A stretch of DNA of 64,000 nucleotides, taken from NCBI RefSeq assembly GCF_003843875.1, contig NZ_RKRF01000012.1:62001-126000 (forward strand), read 5' to 3'. Origin of the DNA: Aquisalibacillus elongatus. GTDB taxonomy: Bacteria > Bacillota > Bacilli > Bacillales > Alkalibacillaceae. Positions 42,801-50,238 of the stretch are shown here, piece by piece. Position 1 is the stretch's first letter, and every line of letters starts with the position of its first letter. The notes beneath the pieces are model-generated. The model saw only the letters and a list, made by a program, of their open reading frames with translations. It ran no database searches and was not told the DNA's origin. The position numbers and the translations under genes are program-made.

Positions 42801-43070
42801 GGGTTGAATTTAACTGGGGCTGACACCGTCATTTTATATGATTTATGGTGGAACCCTGCCGTTGAAGAACAAGCCGCTGGGCGTGCACATCGAATCGGAC
42901 AAAAACAAGTCGTCCAAGTGCATCGACTCGTAACGAAAGGCACAATCGAAGAAAAAATTTACGCCTTACAGCAACGCAAACGAGAACTCATCGAAAACGT
43001 CATCCAACCTGGCGAAACGATGTTTAACAGTTTAAGTGAAGATGATATTCGTGAGTTATTAAATGTATAA
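39870..43070 (+). CDS. SNF2-family DNA-dependent ATPase with N-terminal SWIM zinc finger (YwqA-like)
   Basis: A 1066-residue protein. The SWIM finger is at about residues 60-85 (CSCPAHDTFGECKH, pattern CxCx(8)CxH). A bacterial SNF2 helper region of about 500 residues follows, then a SNF2 ATPase core: motif I DDMGLGKT near residue 640, DEAQ near 740, SGTPIEN, and the C-terminal helicase half with IFSQFASM and QAAGRAHRIGQ near 1005. It resembles B. subtilis YwqA. SNF2 proteins translocate on duplex DNA and remodel bound proteins; a repair or transcription-recycling role is likely. Monocistronic, closed by a strong hairpin and a 21-bp array. Confidence 0.92.
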   Translation: MIKESEIRVMFSNRMYQRGKRYYNQGLVHNCRYDQQDGEWHAAVLGSDIYHISVTEKNGYIGHMCSCPAHDTFGECKHVVAALFKISDMSQPTIEHAEQDFYNNLINKQQTQFDFSSRLIDVFADQSMSNSKWGKERLQTEFTLKSHNRLWYGHLLELEMKVGVERTYVVKSLSRFLASMYRQEEHVFTQKFSYNPSQHYFSEEDKPIIDILLDIYENDQFYDSHLQRPSTQKSIVIPPAFAPKLLPLLAEKGVSFEDDLREYPSFDWIDDDVPFDFLLFQDDDQNSYKMDFGLLPQSQVLKNYGLIQKDHQIISLDDTQRETLERILPIINQLDQVRISKEQIDSFVSQVVPNLDQLGRVQMSDTVSENIVDPELVTTIHLDYVEGRLTADIRYHYGDVSIDPMRPEETNKLGSQILVQDPEKEQRIMKTIEYCSFKFNGHELYLDHELEIFNFLFEQVPELRAEAEIYLTDAVSKLIHDDVEYPTISVDYESGDNYLEVNFDIGDINEEEISHLIQSVVEKKRFYRLSDGTFVPLEDESLTQMTHLLDELNLKPNDLENGSVQLPTYRGLQLEDAVSYGLKKQYNQAFEQLIQDIKSPNQSEAPLPSALHAELRDYQKTGFQWLKSLSRYRFGGILADDMGLGKTLQSIAFLLSERVENPDAKPAIVISPASLVYNWQAEFEKFAPTLKTHVISGTVAERKELLEDIESYDVIVTSYPLVRQDVDHYENLKFSTLILDEAQAIKNHLTKQAKAVRAIQASQKFALSGTPIENSLDELWSIFDVILPKFFPNKKEFKNLPQEQVSRMSRPFILRRIKQDVLTELPDKIESVQYSDLTKDQKELYLGYLDKIKNETANAISNEGFQQNRMKILAGLTRLRQLCCHPSLFIEGYEGESGKMNQLMDMVNSARENNHRILIFSQFASMLKILHGALEKEGYQVFYLDGQTPSKDRVQMVDRFNEGEKDIFLISLRAGGTGLNLTGADTVILYDLWWNPAVEEQAAGRAHRIGQKQVVQVHRLVTKGTIEEKIYALQQRKRELIENVIQPGETMFNSLSEDDIRELLNV

Positions 43071-43104
43071 AAAAGTCGGCTGTGAATAAGCAGCCGACTT
43101 TTTG
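43071..43104. terminator. Rho-independent terminator after the SNF2 gene
   Basis: Perfect 12-bp stem AAAAGTCGGCTG / CAGCCGACTTTT with an 8-base loop and T run, starting 1 base after the stop codon. The array follows 3 bases later. Confidence 0.92.
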
Positions 43105-43106
43105 TA

Positions 43107-43222
43107 TTTATGCGCTGGTATTTATGATTTATGCGCTACATTTCTAAGTTTATGCGCCTCGAATTTTGTCTAACGTAACCTTTTCCAGTATTTATGCGCC
43201 CTTTTCAGGGTGTTTATGCGCT
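43107..43222. repeat. 21-bp array, word TTTATGCGC, six units
   Basis: TTTATGCGC(T/C) begins at 43107, 43128, 43149, 43191 and 43213, with a degenerate unit at 43170; steps are 21, 21, 21, 21 and 22. Complement GCGCATAAA. The last two units lie inside the 3' end of the chemoreceptor gene and encode its final residues and stop codon. Confidence 0.85.
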
Positions 43223-44988
43223 ATTTTAAATTTCGATGCTGTCTCTTGAAGCTCAACAGCCATTTCTGCTAATGCTGTGCTGGCTGATGTAACTTCTTCG
43301 ATCGAAGCCGTCTGTTCTTCAGCGGCGCTTGCCACTTCTTGTGCTAATCCAGAAGTGTTTTCTGTATGGTTGTTTAGCTCTTCCATGGACTTCACGAGTG
43401 ACCCGTTTCGCTCTTCAATTTCAGCAATTGACTCATTAACTTCTTTCATTCTAGACGACACTTGAGTGACAGCATCTGAAATTTCATTAAAGGACTGACC
43501 GGCTCGGTTCACAAGCTCTCGGCCTTCCTCTACCGAAACCACACCTTGGTCGACTGACTCCACTGCCACTTTTGTCTGATTACGGATTTCATAAATAATT
43601 TTAGAAATTTGATCCGTCGATTCAGTTGACTGTTCAGCCAGCTTTCGAACCTCATCTGCAACAACGGCAAATCCTTTTCCATGCTCACCAGCTCGTGCCG
43701 CTTCAATTGCCGCATTTAAGGCGAGCAAATTCGTTTGTTCGGAAATATCGTTAATCATCTGTAAAATGTTTTCGATTTCGTTCGAGCGTTCATCTAGTTG
43801 TTTGATGACACCACCGATATTTGAAACATTGGAACTGATATTTTCCATTTGATCAACCGCTTGGTTCACGACTTTTTTACCGTCAGTTGCTTTTTCGGAC
43901 GTATTCACTGATGACTCTGTCACGCGCTCAGTCCGCTTAGAGATTTCTTTTATGTTTTGCGAAATATCATCAACAAAGTTCGTCGACTGACTGACATTAG
44001 CTACTTGGCTTTCATTCCCTTGCGAAACTTCTTGAATAGAGCTTGAGATTTGCTCCGAAGCTCGAGTGGTTTCATCAGCGTTGGCGCTAAGTTCTTCAGA
44101 GGACGCTGCTACTTGCTCTGACGTTTCGATCACATTTGAAATAAGCCCCCTCATATTTTCAATCATTTGATTGTAACTATCCGCAAGTTCGCCTAATTCA
44201 TCATTACTATCCACATCAACAGGTTCGGTTAAATCCCCTTCTGCTACACTAGATAAACCGTCACGAACAGCATGTAGTTTATTGGTTAACCTACGGACGA
44301 AAAAGACAACCGCTACTGTACCAACAATAATCGCTATAGCAGACACTATAATAATCGTCATTAAAGTCTGTTGTCGAACATCAGATACTAAAGCTCCCAT
44401 TTCAAAATCTATTCCATACACACCGATGACTTCGCCTGTATCATCGGTAACTGTTGTCGCAAGCGTAATAACTGACCCACCTGTGACAGCATCTAAATAT
44501 GGCTCGGTCCAAATGACTTCACCAGGACTGTCCATCGCTTTTACATACCACTCACGACCTGTCGGATCAAAATCACTTAAATCTGCATCACTTGAAGGTA
44601 ACGTTGAAAAATAAGTCTCTTGATCTGGTGTAGCTAAATATGAATTCAATATGTATTCATGATCTGAAACCTCTCCTGATAAGTACTCTTCATAATATTC
44701 AACTAACGCCGGATCATTGGCACTTGGTAAGTGGTCATAGCCCTCACCTGATGCTTCCCCTTCAGAAGTATTGTATAACGCCTCAGAACCAGCAATGTTC
44801 TGAAGAACACCTTCATAATCATTAAACGTTTGTTCAAAGTCAGAATCTGTTTCTTCTAAAACTTCCTTAGGTATAATGGACTTTTCTAAAACAGCTGTTT
44901 GATTATAGCTAATCCATCCAACAATTACTAATGGGATGATTAACAACAGCAACATCATAAAGATTAATTTTGACCGTATCGTTTTCAA
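43192..44988 (-). CDS. Methyl-accepting chemotaxis protein with dCache-type sensor
   Basis: A 598-residue chemoreceptor: membrane helix at about 8-28, an extracellular sensor of about 170 residues with a Cache fold ([29 protein letters not shown]), second membrane helix at about 205-228, HAMP at about 230-283, then the methyl-accepting signalling domain with hairpin tip [21 protein letters not shown]. Cache sensors usually bind small organic ligands such as amino acids. The start is TTG with AGAGGTG upstream. Its last residues (AHKHPEKGA) are encoded by units of the TTTATGCGC array, so the tail beyond the signalling domain is repeat-derived. No che genes are nearby. Confidence 0.9.
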   Translation of the reverse strand: MKTIRSKLIFMMLLLLIIPLVIVGWISYNQTAVLEKSIIPKEVLEETDSDFEQTFNDYEGVLQNIAGSEALYNTSEGEASGEGYDHLPSANDPALVEYYEEYLSGEVSDHEYILNSYLATPDQETYFSTLPSSDADLSDFDPTGREWYVKAMDSPGEVIWTEPYLDAVTGGSVITLATTVTDDTGEVIGVYGIDFEMGALVSDVRQQTLMTIIIVSAIAIIVGTVAVVFFVRRLTNKLHAVRDGLSSVAEGDLTEPVDVDSNDELGELADSYNQMIENMRGLISNVIETSEQVAASSEELSANADETTRASEQISSSIQEVSQGNESQVANVSQSTNFVDDISQNIKEISKRTERVTESSVNTSEKATDGKKVVNQAVDQMENISSNVSNIGGVIKQLDERSNEIENILQMINDISEQTNLLALNAAIEAARAGEHGKGFAVVADEVRKLAEQSTESTDQISKIIYEIRNQTKVAVESVDQGVVSVEEGRELVNRAGQSFNEISDAVTQVSSRMKEVNESIAEIEERNGSLVKSMEELNNHTENTSGLAQEVASAAEEQTASIEEVTSASTALAEMAVELQETASKFKIAHKHPEKGA

Positions 44989-45043
44989 ACAAACACCTCT
45001 CCCACATCTAAAAAGTTATTTATAGTAATATCGGACCATTTGA

Positions 45044-45160
45044 GGATTTATTGAATAAAAAAAGGTCTGAAAAACTTATTTTTTAACTTTTTTGACAATA
45101 TTCTTGCTCATTAATATTTAAAAACGGTCTGAAACTATTCTGTGATGGTCCATAAAAAAA
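45044..45160 (+). repeat. 21-bp-step array, GGTCTGAAA word, copy 2 of 3
   Basis: Units begin at 45044 (degenerate GGATTTATT), 45064 (GGTCTGAAA), 45085 (carries TTTTTTGACAA), 45106 (carries TTAATATTTAAAAA), 45126 (GGTCTGAAA) and 45147 (GGTCCATAA), with steps of 20-21. The order of unit types matches the copies at 8123 and 49445. It lies between the terminator of the flavin monooxygenase gene and the start of the chemoreceptor gene. Confidence 0.75.
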
Positions 45161-45184
45161 GCTATGCTCTTTGGCATAGCTTTT
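45155..45184 (-). terminator. Rho-independent terminator of the LLM flavin gene
   Basis: Stem AAAAGCTATGC / GCATAGCTTTT with a 6-base loop; on the minus strand it ends in TTTTTTT. The right arm overlaps the stop of the LLM gene. Confidence 0.88.
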
Positions 45185-46175
45185 AAAATAATTCTTTCGC
45201 TAATAAGCGATAAACATTCAGTCGTTTTTCCTGAGAATGTGGTATGCTGACGATCATTGCTTCGTCAAAGCCGTACATCTCTTGTTCTTCTTGCAATGTT
45301 TCCGCCACCTCTTTGGCAGTTCCAACTAAGTGCAGTTTACGATTTTGTTCAATTTGCATTTTATCCATTTCAGTTAACGGGTAATCTTTTGCTTCTTCAG
45401 GGGTTAGAGCTTGCGAGATTCGGCCTTTCATTAACATTAAACGCGATATGTCTTGCGGCAGCGCTTCAAACTCGGCTTCCTCTTCTGTTTCCGCAACGGT
45501 CACCATGTACGATACGTTGATCTCTGGTTTTTCCATAAAAGCAGACGGTTCAAAATTCACCCGATACGTATCTAAAATTTCTTTGGATAACTCACCGTTA
45601 AAAAATTGTGCAAATGAGTAACCGACGCCCATTTCACCAGCTTTGAGCGCACTATTACCACTGGATCCGAGTAGCCAAGCTTCTGGTAATTGTACTTGAT
45701 AAGGTGTTGCAATTGTTTTACTGTACAATTTATCTTCTGGAACTTCATCATTTAAATACTGTAACGTCGTATCAAATTTTTCGTACATATTGTTTAGCAT
45801 CGGCTGACGCCCTTCAGATAAGGCATAAATACTATTATGGTCGCCACCTGGTGCTCGTCCAACGCCATAATCTATTCGACCTGGCGCTAGTGAACTCAAA
45901 GTCTTAAACACCTCAGCCATTTTCAGTGGTGAGTAATGCATCATCATGATGCCACCCGTACCAATGCGAATCTGATTGGTTTTAGCCGCCAAGTGCGCAG
46001 CTGTGACTTCTGGCGCCGAACTTGCAAAGGCCTGAGTGCCATGGTGCTCGGCCATCCACATTCGATAATAGCCTAATTCATCCGCTAAAACGGCTAACTC
46101 CTCTGCTTTTTTGAGTGCGTCAGGGGCTTTATTTCCTTTCGTAACCGGTGCTTGATCTAGAACACTCAGTCTCAT
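45183..46175 (-). CDS. LLM-class flavin-dependent monooxygenase (luciferase-like)
   Basis: A 330-residue luciferase-like monooxygenase. It opens with LSVLDQAPVTKGNKAPDALK, then RMWMAEHHGTQAFASSAPEV, RIGTGGIMMMHYSPLKMAE and GRIDYGVGRAPGGD, which are the hallmarks of the YwcH/YceB-type group (FMN-dependent alkanal or unknown-substrate oxidation). It uses reduced flavin supplied by a separate reductase. Monocistronic, divergent from an MFS carrier gene across about 150 bases. Substrate unknown. Confidence 0.88.
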   Translation of the reverse strand: MRLSVLDQAPVTKGNKAPDALKKAEELAVLADELGYYRMWMAEHHGTQAFASSAPEVTAAHLAAKTNQIRIGTGGIMMMHYSPLKMAEVFKTLSSLAPGRIDYGVGRAPGGDHNSIYALSEGRQPMLNNMYEKFDTTLQYLNDEVPEDKLYSKTIATPYQVQLPEAWLLGSSGNSALKAGEMGVGYSFAQFFNGELSKEILDTYRVNFEPSAFMEKPEINVSYMVTVAETEEEAEFEALPQDISRLMLMKGRISQALTPEEAKDYPLTEMDKMQIEQNRKLHLVGTAKEVAETLQEEQEMYGFDEAMIVSIPHSQEKRLNVYRLLAKELF

Positions 46176-46323
46176 CTATATGCATCCTTTCTTTTTATCA
46201 CTTACTTACTCATCGTAAACAATCCAATTGAAACCGTCTAATATTATGTTTATTCATTTTATTTTTTTCCAAAATAAGTTATATTTGTAGACGGTATAAC
46301 TTTCACAAAATGGAGATTAGACT

Positions 46324-47478
46324 ATGACAGAACTACAATCATTAACACCACTCAAAACGTTATTATTTGCTTTTCACGCAACAAACACAATTATTATTAG
46401 TTATCTTCCTTTATATTTAGAGGCAAAAGGGCTTACAGGTTCCGAAATTGGCTGGGTATTAGCCGTCGGACCGTTTGCCGCGATTATCTCGCAGCCATTC
46501 TGGGGCTATATGAGCGATAAGTTTAAAACGGTTAAAAAGATTATCCTCATATGCATTTTTGGCTTAATTATATTTAGCTCGATCTTTTTTAGTATGACAA
46601 GTTTCATCTTACTCATGATAATTGGGTTCTGGTTTTATTTCTTTACAACACCAATTGGCGCACTGGGCGACAGTCTAGCCCAGAGACGCGCTGATGATTT
46701 AGGCGTCTCGTTTGGCACGATCCGCACGTGGGGTTCGATCGGCTTTGCGACATCCTCGCTTGCGATTGGGCTGGTCTTAACATTAACCGACGTCCAATAC
46801 ATGATCTGGCCTTATCTGGCATTTGCGCTCATCGCTCTAGTCGTGACATTCCGCGTCAAAGACGTTGAAGTCGCCAAAGATCCGATTAGTTTGAAAGACG
46901 TGAAAAAACTCATTCAGAATAAGCCGTTCATCATCTTTTTATTCTTTATGATGTTTATTACGATTTCGCACCGAGCGAATGACAGTTTCATCGGACTTTA
47001 TATTAATCAGCTTGGCGGAAGTAACTTTATTGTGGGAACTGCTTGGTTTATCGGAGTCATTAGTGAGGCAATTATTTTCGCAACAGCTGGCCGTTGGTTC
47101 CGAAAATACCACACACTTATTTTCGTGATATTAGCCGGCGTTATTTACAGTCTACGTTGGTTTGCATACGCATTTGTCGATAGTTATTGGGGCGTTGTCG
47201 GCTTACAGTTCACGCACGGTTTGACATTCGGTATTCTTTACCTAGCGTCATTAGATTATGTCACTCGACTCATTCCTCGACTGACACAATCAACGGGCCA
47301 TTTAGTTTTCTATGCCGTGTTCTTCGGGATCTCCGGTATTGTCGGCTCCTTAATCGGCGGCGCGCTAATCGATGCCCACGGTGGCGGAACTCTATATTTC
47401 GTCATGGGACTCATCGCCTTTGCCGGGACCATCTTTATGACGTTATATCATATTTTACCTTACGGGAAGAAAGCATAA
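46324..47478 (+). CDS. MFS transporter of the MFS_1-like/YwbF type
   Basis: A 384-residue carrier with 12 membrane segments. The N-terminal half has YLPLYLEAKGLTGSEIGWVL and QPFWGYMSDKFKTVKK, and a second signature RTWGSIGFATSSL near residue 138, both typical of the MFS_1-like group that includes 3-phenylpropionate and nucleoside:proton carriers and B. subtilis YwbF. Substrate unknown. RBS is weak (GGAGA, 9 bases upstream). It is closed by a very strong hairpin shared with the Cys/His-rich gene. Confidence 0.85.
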   Translation: MTELQSLTPLKTLLFAFHATNTIIISYLPLYLEAKGLTGSEIGWVLAVGPFAAIISQPFWGYMSDKFKTVKKIILICIFGLIIFSSIFFSMTSFILLMIIGFWFYFFTTPIGALGDSLAQRRADDLGVSFGTIRTWGSIGFATSSLAIGLVLTLTDVQYMIWPYLAFALIALVVTFRVKDVEVAKDPISLKDVKKLIQNKPFIIFLFFMMFITISHRANDSFIGLYINQLGGSNFIVGTAWFIGVISEAIIFATAGRWFRKYHTLIFVILAGVIYSLRWFAYAFVDSYWGVVGLQFTHGLTFGILYLASLDYVTRLIPRLTQSTGHLVFYAVFFGISGIVGSLIGGALIDAHGGGTLYFVMGLIAFAGTIFMTLYHILPYGKKA

Positions 47479-47481
47479 TTA

Positions 47482-47526
47482 AAAAACAGCTGATTCCGGA
47501 AAAATTCCGGAATCAGCTGTTTTCTT
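47482..47526. terminator. Very strong bidirectional terminator
   Basis: About 19-bp near-perfect stem AAAACAGCTGATTCCGGAA / TTCCGGAATCAGCTGTTTT with a 3-base loop, between convergent genes ending at 47478 and 47528. Confidence 0.92.
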
Positions 47527-47527
47527 A

Positions 47528-47731
47528 TTAATCATAGTAGTAATAACATACCTTAACTATTTTTTTCTTATGGCAGTGATGATGGTCGTGATGCCCGTGA
47601 TCATGGCACCTACAATCATGTTTGAATTCACAACACTTTTTACATTTTTTATGACATGCGCAAGTCCCACAACAACCACAATGATGACCTTTTAATTGAT
47701 CGACAAAAGGGTTATAATCTGAGTCATACAT
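47528..47731 (-). CDS. Cys/His-rich small protein, putative metal binding
   Basis: A 67-residue protein with about a dozen each of Cys and His, including CGCCGTCACHKKCKKCC and a run HDHGHHDHHHCH, then a basic-aromatic tail (KKKIVKVCYYYYD). RBS GGGA is 8 bases before the ATG, and the frame avoids stops in a His/Cys-biased way, so it is likely real. Candidate roles are metal storage or scavenging, or a spore-coat component; Cys/His-rich small coat proteins are known in Bacillaceae. I recognise no defined family. It shares a terminator with the MFS gene. Confidence 0.7.
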   Translation of the reverse strand: MYDSDYNPFVDQLKGHHCGCCGTCACHKKCKKCCEFKHDCRCHDHGHHDHHHCHKKKIVKVCYYYYD

Positions 47732-47831
47732 ATGACATGTCCCTTTCTTAAATAGAATTTTATACTATTAATATATGAACATGCCGTATGACGGAAACGG
47801 CTTTAACCCTGATTAAACTAGGAGCGATGTT

Positions 47832-48392
47832 ATGAATATTTTATGGGACTTTGACGGTACCATTTTTGATACATATCCGGTTTATACCGATATTGTTTAT
47901 CAAGTTATGTATCAAAATGTTGGTAAAACTGAGATATACCGAAACTTGAAAAAATCTTTCTCACATACGATCGACTTCTATCAATTGAGCAAATCACAAG
48001 TCAGCGAGATTAATAGACTAGAAAAACTCGTCCAACCTTCTGATACAAAACCGTTCAACGGCGTTAAGTCTATCCTTCAACAAGCTAACAAAAACGTGAT
48101 CATGACCCACAAAGATTTTGCTGGTACTAAAGCCATTTTAGATGCGCATGGCTATGGCCACTATTTCTCAGACATCGTCACCATCGATGACGGGTTTCCA
48201 CGCAAGCCAGACACGGCTGCTTATGAATATCTGCACAATAAGCACCATATCGACTTGGCTATTGGGGACCGTGACATCGACCTCATCCCCGCACAAAAAT
48301 TAGGAATCAAAACATGTATGTTTCAAGGCGAAAGTCAGGTTGCAGATTTTTGCTTACCTGATTACCAACAATTTGATTTGGTTAAAATTTAG
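47832..48392 (+). CDS. HAD-superfamily phosphatase (HAD-IA type)
   Basis: A 186-residue phosphatase: motif I LWDFDGTIFDTYP, motif II as NVIMTHKDF, a Lys in FPRKPDTAAYEYL, and motif IV GDRDIDLIPAQKLG. A helical cap at about residues 18-75 makes it HAD-IA, similar to PgmB/phosphoglycolate-phosphatase-like proteins. In motif II the usual Ser/Thr is Thr of MTHK. RBS AGGAGCG lies before the ATG. Its TAG stop overlaps the stop of the convergent dehydrogenase gene. Substrate unknown. Confidence 0.83.
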   Translation: MNILWDFDGTIFDTYPVYTDIVYQVMYQNVGKTEIYRNLKKSFSHTIDFYQLSKSQVSEINRLEKLVQPSDTKPFNGVKSILQQANKNVIMTHKDFAGTKAILDAHGYGHYFSDIVTIDDGFPRKPDTAAYEYLHNKHHIDLAIGDRDIDLIPAQKLGIKTCMFQGESQVADFCLPDYQQFDLVKI

Positions 48393-49399
48393 TTCTGACG
48401 ATAAACCTCATCAAGCACTTTTTGATTTTCATGCCCGTCATGAACGGTCGGTAAATCGCCGTCCAGCTGGTCATGCGCTATATAATCGTACACTTTCTCT
48501 AGATAAGGATAAAATGCAGGATAATATCGCTCCGGGACGCCTTCTGGCACGTCAATTGTTTCAAAATCGACTTGAACGAAGTCTTCATCGGGTGCTCCAT
48601 ATTTCAACGATTCGTCGTTATCTAACTTTATAGTTCCTTCAGTACCGAATAACTTCAGTGACGATCCAAAACTATGATTTACACCTGACAAAAATTGAAT
48701 AGAAAAAGTTGTTCCATTTTCTAAAACACCTTGGAGCACAAAGCCATCATCTGCATCTCGACTTTCCCCATCAGCTTCAGGCACATGCGTCATAAGCAGA
48801 CCATTGATCCTATCAACTTCGCTTTCTGTCAGCCACCTCATATTATCAACCAAATGAGAGCCCAACGCACCTAGCATACCGCCTGCTTGGTCTTTCTTAC
48901 CTAGCCATCCACGCTTCATCGACCCTAGACGCTTATAAATGCCCATCGACATTTGGTAATCAAAATGCAGAAGTCCTCCGACTTTACGCTCTTCCAACAT
49001 TCGCTTAACCTTTTGTCGACCAGGCAAGTAACGCCACTCAAAATCTAGCAATAACTTCTGCCCTGTTTTTTCTGCTAATTCCAGTAAAGCTTGTGATTCC
49101 TCACTATTTTTGGTAAATGGCTTTTCACAAACGACATCAACCCCGTTTTCCAACGCATACTTCGCCATTTCAAAATGATTAAGCGGCATGGAACTTACAA
49201 AAACCAAATCCAATTGTTCCTGATCAATCATCTTTTTCCAATCCTGATAATGCGCAGGATTACCTTTTAATTCATCTGGAAGCACATGTCGTTTAACCGT
49301 ACTAACCGCCGTCACTTCCATATTTGGATGGGATTGAATAATAGGCTCTTGCACCTTTAAACCGAATCCTCCACCAATAATTCCAACTTTAAGTGTCAT
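48389..49399 (-). CDS. Gfo/Idh/MocA-family oxidoreductase
   Basis: A 336-residue NAD(P)-dependent dehydrogenase: Rossmann motif VGIIGGGFGLKVQEPI at the start, ALENGVDVVCEKPFTKN near residue 93 (EKP motif), and FEWRYLPGR plus GMLGALGSHLVDNMRWL (near 170), with the Lys and His expected in the active site. Acts on a sugar, inositol or related alcohol. The ATG at 49399 is 6 bases after GGGAGGG; a TTG five codons upstream is less likely. The gene overlaps the convergent HAD gene by 4 bases, so the two share TTTAG as joint stop and there is no hairpin. Confidence 0.88.
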   Translation of the reverse strand: MTLKVGIIGGGFGLKVQEPIIQSHPNMEVTAVSTVKRHVLPDELKGNPAHYQDWKKMIDQEQLDLVFVSSMPLNHFEMAKYALENGVDVVCEKPFTKNSEESQALLELAEKTGQKLLLDFEWRYLPGRQKVKRMLEERKVGGLLHFDYQMSMGIYKRLGSMKRGWLGKKDQAGGMLGALGSHLVDNMRWLTESEVDRINGLLMTHVPEADGESRDADDGFVLQGVLENGTTFSIQFLSGVNHSFGSSLKLFGTEGTIKLDNDESLKYGAPDEDFVQVDFETIDVPEGVPERYYPAFYPYLEKVYDYIAHDQLDGDLPTVHDGHENQKVLDEVYRQN

Positions 49400-49444
49400 T
49401 TCGTTCCCTCCCAATACTTTTATTTAATACTATATCAGAAAAAA

Positions 49445-49570
49445 GGTCTGAAAAGGCTTAGAAAAGCTAATTTTCGACAAGTTTCGATGCTGTAAATTTT
49501 CAAAAAGGGTTTAAACGCTCCAGATAGGGATCTGAACGAGCTAAAATAAGGTCTGAAATTAGGTATAAAA
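49445..49570 (+). repeat. 21-bp-step array, GGTCTGAAA word, copy 3 of 3
   Basis: Units begin at 49445 (GGTCTGAAA), 49466 (carries TTTTCGACAA), 49487 (carries TAAATTTTCAAAAAG), 49508 (GGTTTAAAC), 49529 (GATCTGAAC) and 49550 (GGTCTGAAA), all exactly 21 apart. Unit types and order match the copies at 8123 (other strand) and 45044. It fills the space before the dehydrogenase gene, after the terminator of the membrane gene at 49680. Confidence 0.8.
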
Positions 49571-49620
49571 AAAGAAACCTTCAACTGAGATTAAGTAGTT
49601 CAGTCAAATAATAATGCGTA

Positions 49621-49665
49621 GCATAAAAATGAGCACCGAATTGGAATCGATGCTCATTTTTATGC
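49621..49665 (-). terminator. Rho-independent terminator of the 120-aa membrane gene
   Basis: Perfect 15-bp stem GCATAAAAATGAGCA / TGCTCATTTTTATGC with a 15-base loop, between the gene ending at 49680 and the array. Confidence 0.8.
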
Positions 49666-49679
49666 AAACTCAGGTGTCA

Positions 49680-50042
49680 CTAAAATCTCCTCCTTAAAAT
49701 CTCGTCAACTGACCAGAAAATAAGTGCGGCAACTATTGTTACTCCAACAATAATTAAACTCTCAAATAATAAAGAAATCACTAATCCAGCTATTAAACCA
49801 AATATACTATGAATAAGTAGTGCCCTTGTCCTTCTTTGTTTGCCGTTTAAATTTTTTGTTAGATAATCAGATAAAAAAGAGACGGGCACCCCAATAAGAA
49901 GTACAAATGGAAGTGCTCCTATAAGGAAAAGTCCGATATCAAAGAAACTTGAGCCTTCTGCTATAGCAAATAGAAAAGTAAGAAATACTGCAATTAATAA
50001 AGTCGTTAAAACAAATCCTAGAAATTTCCTTAAAAATACCAA
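49680..50042 (-). CDS. Small four-pass membrane protein, unknown function
   Basis: A 120-residue protein with membrane segments at about residues 8-27, 33-58, 76-94 and 96-114, and a short basic cytoplasmic loop (LTKNLNGKQRRTRALL). The start is TTG, 5-6 bases after GGGGGAG. It has its own terminator. No family recognised. Confidence 0.6.
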   Translation of the reverse strand: MVFLRKFLGFVLTTLLIAVFLTFLFAIAEGSSFFDIGLFLIGALPFVLLIGVPVSFLSDYLTKNLNGKQRRTRALLIHSIFGLIAGLVISLLFESLIIVGVTIVAALIFWSVDEILRRRF

Positions 50043-50160
50043 AATATCTCCCCCGTAAATTAAAAATTGTTGTATAATTCTGCCCTTTTATTGAATAACG
50101 ACTTTTTAACTTATTTTACCATTCTTATAATCCTAAAATTTTCCTCAATCAATTTCATAT

Positions 50161-50222
50161 AAAAAAAGCAGTTCAATTAAGGGTACAAATTGTGTTTTTG
50201 TACTCCAAAATTGAACTACTTA
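50161..50222 (-). terminator. Rho-independent terminator of putP
   Basis: Long imperfect hairpin: AAGCAGTTCAATT / AATTGAACTACTT with inner stem GTACAAA / TTTTGTAC, followed on the minus strand by TTTTTTT. Confidence 0.82.
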
Positions 50223-50238
50223 TAAAGACGGCTCCTCG

